Below are positions 7,807 through 15,925 of a stretch of 38,266 bases of DNA, one piece after another. Below the pieces are notes generated by a model. That model had not been told where the DNA came from, made no database searches, and saw only the letters and a list, made by a program, of their open reading frames with translations. The position numbers and the translations under genes are program-made. Where the stretch lies: NCBI GenBank assembly GCA_045658225.1, contig JAZOUO010000029.1, forward strand, positions 1-38,266, given 5' to 3'. The DNA comes from SVTX01 sp045658225. GTDB lineage: Bacteria > Bacillota > Clostridia > Oscillospirales > CAG-272. Position 1 is the first letter of the stretch, and the number at the start of each line of letters is the position of its first letter.

Positions 7807-8486
7807 TTGTTTTTCTCCTTGCTGATGTTATTATAATATTCACAAAGCTCAAGCTCCTTCTGACGAAGCTCATCGCTAACTCTTGCCATATCCTGCATTG
7901 TAGGATAATCTCCAAGAGAGTCGGCTACATCAAACGGCTCGCCTATTATTATCTCTCGTCTGTGATACCACTTCTTAGGCTTAACAAGGTATATGGGAAG
8001 TATGGGTTTTTTGGTTCTGTGCGCCATAAGCACAGCACCCGATTTAAAACTACTCATTTGGGTATCCTGCAAATTAACTCTTCCCTCGGGGAATATGAGA
8101 ACTGCCTTGTCTTCACTAAGATACTCAAATACTGCATGAAGAGACTTCATACTGAAATTTCCCTTGTCAACCTGTATGCAGTGCATACAACCAAACATTA
8201 TCTCAAGTAATTTATTTTTGTATAAGTCCTTGGTGGCAAGACTGAAAAGTCTTCTGTACCAAAACACACACAGAACGATTATAGGGTCTTCAAAGCTTAT
8301 GTGATTTGAAGAAACAAGCACTCCACCCTTGATTTTTGGGGGCTTTTTGCCGTTGAGACCATATACCTTGGGACGTGTCCACAAAAGCGCTGACGGCGCG
8401 CCTGTTATCTTTACGAAGTCATACCAAAAATATTTGCCTATTTTTTTCTTAGGACTTTGGTTGTTTGATTTTTTTGTTGAGTTCAT
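7803..8486 (-). CDS. PlsC-type lysophospholipid acyltransferase, copy 1
   Basis: The protein (227 residues from the ATG) belongs to the PlsC/LPLAT family. It has the catalytic NHxxxxD motif NHISFED (His62, Asp67), the substrate-binding motif FPEGR (132-136) and a later PILPIYLV block. It would transfer an acyl chain from acyl-ACP or acyl-CoA to a lysolipid hydroxyl at the cytoplasmic face of the membrane. A TTG at 8492 could also open the frame, but the ATG at 8486 sits seven bases behind an AGAG ribosome site and is preferred. The gene starts 38 bases inside the 3' end of the second PlsC gene, a long overlap, and ends with an ATGA overlap onto the ligase. Confidence 0.9.
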   Translation of the reverse strand: MNSTKKSNNQSPKKKIGKYFWYDFVKITGAPSALLWTRPKVYGLNGKKPPKIKGGVLVSSNHISFEDPIIVLCVFWYRRLFSLATKDLYKNKLLEIMFGCMHCIQVDKGNFSMKSLHAVFEYLSEDKAVLIFPEGRVNLQDTQMSSFKSGAVLMAHRTKKPILPIYLVKPKKWYHRREIIIGEPFDVADSLGDYPTMQDMARVSDELRQKELELCEYYNNISKEKNK

Positions 8487-9099
8487 TTTCAAGCTCTATA
8501 ATCTCATTTCTTAAAATGTTGTTTATAATCTCAATGTTTTCGCGCTCGGACAGTGTATCGTTATAAAGGTCACGAGCGTATATTGGTTTCCCGATGATGA
8601 CGTGATTTCTCGGCTTATTGAAATAATTACCCTGTGTAAATATGGGGATGATAGGCGCTCCACTTTCAAGCGCAATATAGACAGTGCTTGGAGTAAACGG
8701 AAGCGGTGTTTTCTCATCATTTTCGGGAATTCTTGCCTCGGGATATATCTCGATAACCTGATTTTTGTCAAGAACCCTGACTGCCTTCTCTATAAATGAG
8801 AAATCGTGTGAACCGCGGTCAACTCTGATGCTGCCCATAGCCTTGAGAAAAAACGAGAATAGTGCATTCTTCTGAAACATTATCTCAGCGACAAGACAAC
8901 GCATATTTCGCGTGGGAAACAAAAACATCATCATAGCAAAATCCCACACCGATCGGTGATTACTTATAACTATCGCTCGTCCACTGATATGTCTTGACTG
9001 CGCAAGCTTGTCCTGATAATACACCTTAGTTCTGAAAAATAATTTTTGAGGTATATAACCCGTGATTTTTACGAACCAAGAAAGAAAAATTCTAAGCAT
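8449..9099 (-). CDS. PlsC-type lysophospholipid acyltransferase, copy 2
   Basis: This 216-residue paralogue of the neighbouring acyltransferase has NHRSVWDF (His48, Asp53) and VDRG, and the third motif reads YPEAR (119-123) instead of the usual FPEGT/R. Both paralogues share a hydrophobic N-terminus of the form FVKITG followed by RTKVY or RPKVY, so they probably arose by duplication. Two acyltransferases suggest distinct positions or acceptors, for example sn-1 and sn-2 or phospholipid and glycolipid. The start is one base behind the MFS stop codon. Confidence 0.9.
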   Translation of the reverse strand: MLRIFLSWFVKITGYIPQKLFFRTKVYYQDKLAQSRHISGRAIVISNHRSVWDFAMMMFLFPTRNMRCLVAEIMFQKNALFSFFLKAMGSIRVDRGSHDFSFIEKAVRVLDKNQVIEIYPEARIPENDEKTPLPFTPSTVYIALESGAPIIPIFTQGNYFNKPRNHVIIGKPIYARDLYNDTLSERENIEIINNILRNEIIELENELNKKIKQPKS

Positions 9100-9100
9100 G

Positions 9101-10975
9101 TTATTCTCCTATGGCTTCGGCGGTGTACGCACGGTTTATACTGCTCTGGATAAGGGCCATAAGAACAATATTGATAGGAAGAAATGGACATACTATACTG
9201 AGCGTTATCCACAAGCCCATACATCCCGTGGTTTTTTTGCCACTCTGCGTAAGCTTTTCAGATAGAAGCTTATGTGTCTTTACAGTGAAATATACTGACC
9301 CAAAAGGAACTAAACTGCAAAGTACCCACCAAAGTGCTCTTTTCTTTACACCGACAAGCTCCTTGAGAGCCTTGAACATAAATCCGAGCCAGATGAAGCC
9401 GAAAATGAAGCCCGAAAGAATGGTAAGACCTACCTGAACAAATATAATCTCGCCCTTCTCTTCCTTTTCTTCAACGTAATTGCCTTCATCGTACTCTGAT
9501 ATATCAAGGTCGGGATTGAACTTTTTAAGTTCTTTTGCAACAAGATCGGGAGAATAGTTCTTGGGCATTCTGAACGCGAGAAAATATCCGATAATACATA
9601 CAGCCGCAACGATAAACGGAATTATCATAGTTCCGAAGTTGAATACCTGCGTGCTTTCAACGCCGAATTTCTCAGCCGCCTCGCCTATATTCTCTGCCCA
9701 TACGATCCCGCCGCCTCTCTTAAAGAACAGCATTTTCAAATTCTCGTAAACAAGCGCGCCCGATATTGCGCTGACGATAGACGAGAACAATGCCTGCGCC
9801 GCAAAGTACATTGCGGAATGATTTATGCCCGTAAGCTTTTCTTCAACGCTTGATATCTGCGCGGGAATAAGATACGGCATCATAAAGAATGCACCGATAG
9901 ACCAACTTCCGCAAACGCTACCTGTACATATGATAACGTACTGCAACAGCTTATTATCGGGAATCATAAACTTTGATGCAAAGAAGAAGGACATAATTGC
10001 TACCGCAAAGCCAAGTAAGCAGGTCTGGTAGGTAAAGCGGAGTCCCTTCTTCGCCTTTAATTTATTGAAAAGATAAAGCATTATCGGAACAGGGGCAAAC
10101 GCGCAAGTATTAGCAAGCGCCATTTCTGCTCCATTGAAGCCCATTCCGCCGATTATCATTGCATTCATTGCTACAAGGAACATCTGAAGTCCAAAGAATG
10201 TACAGCAATTTACAAGATTCCAACGGTTGAAAAGCTTGTTCCCTAACGTGAGCTTTATGCTCTTGACAATGCTTATCTTCTCGGGCTTAAGTCCCTCATT
10301 CTCGGGATGGCCGTACTTTTCACCCTCTTTTATCATAAACAGAGGTATGATTATCGTGAGCATAAGTGGCAGACACAAAAATACGAATTTGTCTATATGC
10401 ATACGCATACCGTCTAAAAGAAGCGGAACGAGCGCATAAACCAAGCAGTAGGAAATAGTGTCAAAGAATGACTTGTATCCCGAAACACGAAGTCTCTGGG
10501 GCTCGTCAGTACAGACCGTTGAAAGTGATCCGTAAAATGCTATAAGGCACATAGTATATGTCGCAAAGAATACTATCGCCCAGAAGGATATCCAGATAGT
10601 ATTCAAAAGCTGACCGTCAGCTCCGCCGATGGGCAACCAACACAGAGCAAAGGATACAGTCATAGGAACCATACACACCGCAATAGCGGGACGGCGACGT
10701 CCCCATTTGGTTGAGAGTGTATCGGTTATATGCGCAAACGGTACGTCGATTATACCATCAAAAATTTTTCCTATCGCATAGAGTATGGAAAATAAGCCGG
10801 GAAGCACAAAACAAGTGCCCTGTGCGATAGCCTGAAACGTCTGCGCTTCTCCGAGTGCAGCGGGGTTGATTGCGTCTGAAAAATACGCGCCCATCAAAAC
10901 CATTAAAAAGTTAGGCCCAAATCCTGAGAAAGCGAATAAAAATTCTTTCCATTTAGTGTTAAGTGATCTTACCAT
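9101..10975 (-). CDS. MFS_2 (MelB/GPH-like) transporter with extra C-terminal membrane domain
   Basis: The protein has 624 residues. The first 470 or so are a 12-helix MFS transporter of the MelB/GPH (MFS_2) branch, shown by GKIFDGIIDVPF (69-80; Asp73 and Asp77 are placed like the cation-site aspartates of MelB) and the loop DTLSTKWGRRRP. The remaining residues form an acidic linker (YVEEKEEKGE) and about three further hydrophobic segments, absent from MelB (about 470 residues). MFS_2 includes sugar symporters, but also the vertebrate lysophosphatidylcholine carrier MFSD2A. With acyltransferases, ligases and carriers on both sides, transport of a lysolipid or other acylated product is more likely than sugar uptake. 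This is inference. Gaps to the neighbours are one and three bases. Confidence 0.85.
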   Translation of the reverse strand: MVRSLNTKWKEFLFAFSGFGPNFLMVLMGAYFSDAINPAALGEAQTFQAIAQGTCFVLPGLFSILYAIGKIFDGIIDVPFAHITDTLSTKWGRRRPAIAVCMVPMTVSFALCWLPIGGADGQLLNTIWISFWAIVFFATYTMCLIAFYGSLSTVCTDEPQRLRVSGYKSFFDTISYCLVYALVPLLLDGMRMHIDKFVFLCLPLMLTIIIPLFMIKEGEKYGHPENEGLKPEKISIVKSIKLTLGNKLFNRWNLVNCCTFFGLQMFLVAMNAMIIGGMGFNGAEMALANTCAFAPVPIMLYLFNKLKAKKGLRFTYQTCLLGFAVAIMSFFFASKFMIPDNKLLQYVIICTGSVCGSWSIGAFFMMPYLIPAQISSVEEKLTGINHSAMYFAAQALFSSIVSAISGALVYENLKMLFFKRGGGIVWAENIGEAAEKFGVESTQVFNFGTMIIPFIVAAVCIIGYFLAFRMPKNYSPDLVAKELKKFNPDLDISEYDEGNYVEEKEEKGEIIFVQVGLTILSGFIFGFIWLGFMFKALKELVGVKKRALWWVLCSLVPFGSVYFTVKTHKLLSEKLTQSGKKTTGCMGLWITLSIVCPFLPINIVLMALIQSSINRAYTAEAIGE

Positions 10976-10978
10976 TTT

Positions 10979-12904
10979 TTACGTCCTTATCTTTATATAG
11001 TCACAAATTTGTTTTACTGTAGATAGAGTTTTATCGAGATTTGAAGGAATGTCTGTGCCGTATTGAGTTTTAATGCTATCGACTAATGTAAAGTAGTCAA
11101 GGCTCGTACCGCCGAGGTCCATAAAGAAGTCATCGTTAAGCTTTATTTTGTCAGGGCTTGTTCTTAATGCTTGCGCAAAAATATCTTTGACCTCGCACTC
11201 AAGCTGTGTGGACGCCTCGAAAAAGACTTCCCTGTTTTCTCCGTCTATGATATTAAATCCACCGCCTTCGAAAAGTCTCGCTATTCTCTTGCGGCTCACC
11301 TTAAACTCACTCGGCAACATAAGAGGATCGGTAGTGACTACTATTTTCTTTACCACCGTATCCACACGGGATGCCTTGAGCTGCTCCTTGGCTGACTGCA
11401 ATATTGCGTCAAAGGTTTCCTGCGAATAGCACTTTAGCGCACTTATTATCAAAATTGGATTTCCGTCTTCGCCACGGAACAAACAAAGCTTGTCCGCATG
11501 CACAATATTTAACTGCGCCTCTATAGCGTCGGGTGAAATATTTTCTCCGTCGCTGCCAATAATAAGGTCGTCGGCTCTGCCGTGTATGAAGTATCTTCCG
11601 TCCACGCAGCTTGCAAGGTCACGGCTACAAAACCATTCGTCGTAATTTGTTTTTGTACAGACACCGTTCTGAATTATACTGTCAGCGCGAGTCTTACCTT
11701 TTATAAGAAGCTCGCCGCTATCCGTCACCTTGTATTGAGTGTAGGAAAACGGTGCACCTATAGATCCACTGTTGAGCACCTTGTGTTTTGAGGATATTTC
11801 AACAGAGGTAATGCCAACCTCGGTCATACCGTATCCGTTAGCTATGTGGTATCCTACGCCGTTGAAAAATTCCAGAGTCTGCTGCTTTATCGCGCTGCCG
11901 CCTGAAATGAGGAAGAGTACGCTATCTCCAAAGAGTCCGTCGCGTACTTCCTTCAAGGCAAATTTCTGAACGAGCTTACCTATCGGTCCGCCTTTATTTG
12001 CAAGTCTTATTCCCTTGCAGAATTTAGCGTAAGTCTTATCTCCGCGCGCCTGTATTTTCTTTATTGCCTCGTTATGCACCTTTTCCCATACCATAGGCAC
12101 GGCAAAAATGTGCGTGACCTTGTGCTTTTTTATAGTATTGAGCAAGGTCTGCGGACGCATATCCTTTAGAAATACGAATGTACGTGAGAAAAATCCGAAC
12201 CACAGATATACTGCTATAAATCCGAAAACGTGATAAAACGGTAGCACCGCAAGGTGCTTTAGCTCGCCCTCGTAATGCTCTTTTATTGCGGGACACTGCT
12301 TTATAATGTTTGAACTATCACATATCTGATAATAAAAATTCTCACCTGTGTACGAGCAAAGTTTGATGCTCTCGCTTGTTCCCGAGGACATAAATATTAC
12401 CTCATCAGCGAAGTCCAATTCGTCATATATTGCCGCTACGTGGCAGGGCTTCACGTCCTCATAATTTATCGTAGAAACTGAAAATTGCTTTCCATCGGAT
12501 ATTATAGCAAATACACCGTATTCCTTAATCATATTCTCAATAACAGCGTCACTTATTCTTGAGTTCATAAGTATAGGTCTGTAACCGCAGGCGAGTATTC
12601 CCCAGAACATTTTTATCCAATCAGTCGAGTTCTGCATATATAGTCCGACTATGGAGTTCTGAGGCGCGCTTATAAGCTCCTTAAGTGAAGGGACAAGCCT
12701 TAATATGTCATCAAAGCACTGACCGTAGGTGAGCTTTTTTATTCGGTAGCCGTCTGACGTCTCCGCCATTGTGTTATTGCGCTCAGAAAACATATATTTG
12801 AACAAGGTCTTGCAGTTTTTCTCCTCATGAGAAAATTTCTCGATCTTGTAGTTTACGTATTCGTTTATATTGTTAAATCCGGCAACATTCGTCAATTTTT
12901 GCAT
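10979..12904 (-). CDS. Adenylating ligase with C-terminal acyl/peptidyl carrier domain
   Basis: The protein has 641 residues. An ANL-type adenylation domain covers about 40-550: P-loop FMSSGTSESIKL (171-182), GYGMTEVG (357-364), WFCSRDL with Asp429 where TGD is normal, GRADDLIIGSDGENISP (442-458) and the candidate catalytic lysine Lys535 in PSEFKVSRKRI. A carrier domain covers about 565-641, with MDLGGTSLDYF and the phosphopantetheine site Ser601. It therefore loads its own carrier, like an NRPS/PKS starter module without a condensation or ketosynthase partner. The P-loop and TGD motifs are divergent, so substrate or activity may differ from the other ligase. It is the first gene of the operon. 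Confidence 0.88.
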   Translation of the reverse strand: MQKLTNVAGFNNINEYVNYKIEKFSHEEKNCKTLFKYMFSERNNTMAETSDGYRIKKLTYGQCFDDILRLVPSLKELISAPQNSIVGLYMQNSTDWIKMFWGILACGYRPILMNSRISDAVIENMIKEYGVFAIISDGKQFSVSTINYEDVKPCHVAAIYDELDFADEVIFMSSGTSESIKLCSYTGENFYYQICDSSNIIKQCPAIKEHYEGELKHLAVLPFYHVFGFIAVYLWFGFFSRTFVFLKDMRPQTLLNTIKKHKVTHIFAVPMVWEKVHNEAIKKIQARGDKTYAKFCKGIRLANKGGPIGKLVQKFALKEVRDGLFGDSVLFLISGGSAIKQQTLEFFNGVGYHIANGYGMTEVGITSVEISSKHKVLNSGSIGAPFSYTQYKVTDSGELLIKGKTRADSIIQNGVCTKTNYDEWFCSRDLASCVDGRYFIHGRADDLIIGSDGENISPDAIEAQLNIVHADKLCLFRGEDGNPILIISALKCYSQETFDAILQSAKEQLKASRVDTVVKKIVVTTDPLMLPSEFKVSRKRIARLFEGGGFNIIDGENREVFFEASTQLECEVKDIFAQALRTSPDKIKLNDDFFMDLGGTSLDYFTLVDSIKTQYGTDIPSNLDKTLSTVKQICDYIKIRT

Positions 12905-12949
12905 ATCTTCTCCACTCTGTTGAAAATCAACTGTAAATTATAAGTATAC

Positions 12950-12978
12950 ATAATATATTGTATAATAAAAACGGACAA
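12950..12978 (-). promoter_or_regulatory. Candidate promoter of the acyl-remodelling operon
   Basis: On the minus strand TTGTCC (12973-12978) is 17 bases from TATTAT (12950-12955), and the start would fall about 40 bases ahead of the first gene. Both boxes deviate from consensus and the region is AT-rich, so the exact site is uncertain. Confidence 0.45.
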
Positions 12979-13086
12979 AATGCAAGAGAATTTGACAAAA
13001 AAGTCGCTTGTGTAAATATTGGATAGGCATTTTTATTGCTAATTATTAAAATATATATTACATTTATTAAAATATATAAATGAGTC

Positions 13087-13115
13087 TTGCAAATTGCGAT
13101 AAAATATGATATAAT
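13087..13115 (+). promoter_or_regulatory. Promoter of the tdk nucleotide operon
   Basis: TTGCAA (13087-13092) is 17 bases from TATAAT (13110-13115). Just downstream, GTGTG and CACAC (13119-13138) could form a small leader hairpin. Confidence 0.75.
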
Positions 13116-13165
13116 TATTGTGTGTGTCTTGCGCACACAAAAGCTATCTTAAGAGGTATAGACAT

Positions 13166-13732
13166 ATGGCAAAATTATACTTTAAGTACGGGGCTATGGG
13201 CTCGTCGAAAACCGCTAACGCGCTTATCACAAAATTCAATTATGAGGAACGCGGAATGAAGGTGTGGCTTATCAAGCCCGCAATTGACGACCGCGACGGA
13301 AAAAGTATAGTTCGCTCCAGAATCGGTCTTGAGTCAGAAGCGTTTGTTATATCAAAAGAAATGGATATTCTCGCGGAGTTTGAAAATCACCGCGACTGCC
13401 ATGTTATTATTGCTGACGAATGTCAGTTCTTTACGTCGGCGCAGATAGACCAGCTTCGCAAAATAGTTGACACACTTGACCTGCCTGTTCTCTGCTTCGG
13501 GCTCCGCACGGATTTTCTTACCAATCTCTTTGAGGGTAGCCGCCGTCTTTTTGAGGTTGCTGACTCCATAAACGAGATAAAAACTATATGCTCCTGCGGA
13601 AACAAGGCTATAGTAAACGCAAGAATTTGTGACGGCAAGGTTGTCACCGAGGGTGGACAAATACTCATCGGCGGAAATGACTCTTATATCGCTATGTGTC
13701 ACCACTGCTGGAAAAAAGCAACAGAGCAATAA
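13166..13732 (+). CDS. tdk: Thymidine kinase
   Basis: This enzyme phosphorylates thymidine (and deoxyuridine) with ATP in the pyrimidine deoxynucleoside salvage pathway. From the chosen start it has 188 residues, normal for type II kinases. It has the P-loop GAMGSSKT (9-16), the catalytic Glu85 in IIADECQFF, the GLRTDF segment, and two zinc-binding pairs, CSCG and CHHC. The ATG at 13166 is chosen because AAGAGG lies nine bases ahead and MAKLYFKYG is the family N-terminus. An in-frame ATG at 13118 would start at the predicted transcription start. It leads an operon of nucleotide-handling genes. Confidence 0.95.
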   Translation: MAKLYFKYGAMGSSKTANALITKFNYEERGMKVWLIKPAIDDRDGKSIVRSRIGLESEAFVISKEMDILAEFENHRDCHVIIADECQFFTSAQIDQLRKIVDTLDLPVLCFGLRTDFLTNLFEGSRRLFEVADSINEIKTICSCGNKAIVNARICDGKVVTEGGQILIGGNDSYIAMCHHCWKKATEQ

Positions 13733-13765
13733 TTTCGAATAAATAAAATAACCAAGGAGGATTTT

Positions 13766-14977
13766 ATGCGTAAGCACGAAGAGGTTTCACAGGCTTTAAG
13801 TGAAAGAATGGAATATGAAAACAGAACCTCAACATACGCGCGCGTCGGCTTTGACAGCAACAACGTCATTCGTCGCTACCCCGAGGAAGACAAAGCTAGC
13901 GTATGGCGTACCCCCTTTATGCGTGATATTGATAAAATAATACATTGCCCTTTTTACAACAGATATGCGGACAAAACACAGGTGTTCTCACTTGTTAAAA
14001 ACGATGACGTGACAAGACGTAATCTCCACGTACAGTTCGTATCGAGAATTGCGCGTACTATAGGCAACGCTCTTCATCTCAATCTGGACCTTATTGAAGC
14101 AATTTCCTTGGGTCACGATATGGGTCACCCCGCGTTTGCCCATACAGGCGAGAAATATCTGGACGAGCTTTACTACAAGCACGCAGGCAAGCATTTTATG
14201 CACAATATCCAGTCCGTACGTGTGCTTGACAATATATTCCCTCTCAACATCTCGCTCCAGACCTTGAACGACATCGCAGCTCACAACGGCGAGATCGAGC
14301 TTGATCAGTACATTCCCGAGCCGATTTATGACTTTGACGAGTTCGACAAGAATATGGAGAGATGCAGCCAGGACATAAACTTTGCAAACCACATTATGCC
14401 CTGCACGCTGGAGGGCGCGGTGGTTCGTATTTCCGACATTATCGCATATCTCGGACGTGACCGTCAGGACGCTATTCTGACAAATACTGCTCAGGCAGAC
14501 GATTTCTACGACGAGGAGATAGGCTCGCTCAACTCGGAGATAATCAACAATCTCGTTGTAAATATTATCGAAAACAGCTACGGAAAGCCTTATATCACTC
14601 TTGATGACAAGCATTTTGAGGCTCTCCGCAAATACAAGCTTGAAAACTACGCAAAAATTTACAATCACGCAGCGAAAAATACACGTCTTGATCTCACAGT
14701 CAAGCCTATGATGTCGGATGTTTACGGTCAGCTTCTTGACGATCTCAAGGCAGGTAAGAAAAACTCACCCATTTACAAATTCCACATTGACCCCGTAAGC
14801 AATCTGCACTACACGCGCAGAATTCCTTACGAAAAGACCGAGCCTAACCAGATAGTAGTTGACTTTATTGCGAGCATGACAGATGATTACTTTATCGAGC
14901 TTCACAAGTATATGTTCCCCCATGCCAACTACCCCGTTGTCTATCGCGGCTATTTTGATAACATCTCCGGAGAATAA
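13766..14977 (+). CDS. dgt: dGTPase-like HD-domain deoxynucleoside triphosphate triphosphohydrolase
   Basis: The 403-residue protein has the HD-domain metal site of the dGTPase/dNTPase family: His88 in NLHVQ, then GHDMGHPAFAHTGE with His117-Asp118, His121 and His126, and a later SDIIAYLGRD segment. These enzymes split dNTPs to deoxynucleoside and triphosphate and control dNTP pools. A strong AAGGAGG site precedes the ATG. It lies 33 bases after tdk and two bases before the first NrnA gene. Opposition of a salvage kinase and a dNTP hydrolase in one operon suggests pool balancing. Confidence 0.9.
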   Translation: MRKHEEVSQALSERMEYENRTSTYARVGFDSNNVIRRYPEEDKASVWRTPFMRDIDKIIHCPFYNRYADKTQVFSLVKNDDVTRRNLHVQFVSRIARTIGNALHLNLDLIEAISLGHDMGHPAFAHTGEKYLDELYYKHAGKHFMHNIQSVRVLDNIFPLNISLQTLNDIAAHNGEIELDQYIPEPIYDFDEFDKNMERCSQDINFANHIMPCTLEGAVVRISDIIAYLGRDRQDAILTNTAQADDFYDEEIGSLNSEIINNLVVNIIENSYGKPYITLDDKHFEALRKYKLENYAKIYNHAAKNTRLDLTVKPMMSDVYGQLLDDLKAGKKNSPIYKFHIDPVSNLHYTRRIPYEKTEPNQIVVDFIASMTDDYFIELHKYMFPHANYPVVYRGYFDNISGE

Positions 14978-14979
14978 TT

Positions 14980-15912
14980 ATGTTTGAGAAGATTTTAGAG
15001 CAAATAAAAAATTACGACAGAATCATCATACACCGTCACAAAAACCCCGACGGAGACGCCTTGGGTAGCCAGATAGGTCTTTATCTTATTCTCAAGGAAA
15101 GCTTCCCTGAAAAAGAAATTTACAAGGTTGGCGATATGACCGCGCGTTATTCCTTTATGGATAATTCCACAATGGACGAAATAGACGACTCTCTGTATTC
15201 GGATGCGCTGGCAATAATACTTGATACGTCGGCATCTCATCTTATCTCCGACGAGAGATATAAAATTGCAAAGGCAACCGCGAGAATCGACCACCACATT
15301 TTCTGCGAGAAAATTGCTGATATTGAGGTGACAGATACCTCTTACGAGAGCTGCTGCGGACTTATTACCGAGTTTGCAATTGAATGTGGGCTTTCCCTCT
15401 CTCCTGCTTCCGCAAAGGCGCTTTATACGGGTATGGTGACGGATTCGGGTCGCTTTCGCTACGACTCCACCTCAAGCAGCACTCACCGTCTTGCGAGCGA
15501 GCTTATGAAGCAGAACTTTGACACTAATGAGATATACTCAAATCTGTACGCCGACGATTTCTCCTATATCCGTCTGCGCGCGCAGTTCATACTCAAAATT
15601 CAGTTTACCGATTATCGCGTGGCGTATATATACACGGATAAGGCCGAGGCGGCAACATACGGCGTTGACACCTTCACGATTTCACGTAGTATGGTAAGCA
15701 CTATGAGCGACATTCGCGGTGTGGATATCTGGGTAAACTTCACCGAAACCGACAGCGGCGTGCTTGCTGAGCTTCGTTCAAGCAAGTTCAACATCAACCC
15801 CATAGCCGTAAAGTACGGCGGTGGCGGTCACGCCAAGGCAAGCGGCGCAACATTGAAGGACAGAGACGAGGCTATGAGAATGCTTGAGGACCTCAACGCT
15901 TACAACAAATAA
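14980..15912 (+). CDS. nrnA: DHH/DHHA1 phosphoesterase, NrnA-like, copy 1
   Basis: This 310-residue protein has the DHH-family metal motifs HKNPDGDALGS (Asp24, Asp26), a conserved aspartate in IILDTSAS, IDHH (Asp104, His105, His106), and the DHHA1 substrate motif GGGGHA (280-285). NrnA-type enzymes degrade 2-5 nucleotide RNAs and hydrolyse 3'-phosphoadenosine 5'-phosphate; some members cleave pApA or c-di-AMP. Two bases separate it from the dGTPase gene, and a second copy follows. Confidence 0.9.
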   Translation: MFEKILEQIKNYDRIIIHRHKNPDGDALGSQIGLYLILKESFPEKEIYKVGDMTARYSFMDNSTMDEIDDSLYSDALAIILDTSASHLISDERYKIAKATARIDHHIFCEKIADIEVTDTSYESCCGLITEFAIECGLSLSPASAKALYTGMVTDSGRFRYDSTSSSTHRLASELMKQNFDTNEIYSNLYADDFSYIRLRAQFILKIQFTDYRVAYIYTDKAEAATYGVDTFTISRSMVSTMSDIRGVDIWVNFTETDSGVLAELRSSKFNINPIAVKYGGGGHAKASGATLKDRDEAMRMLEDLNAYNK

Positions 15913-15925
15913 AGGAATTTCATTT

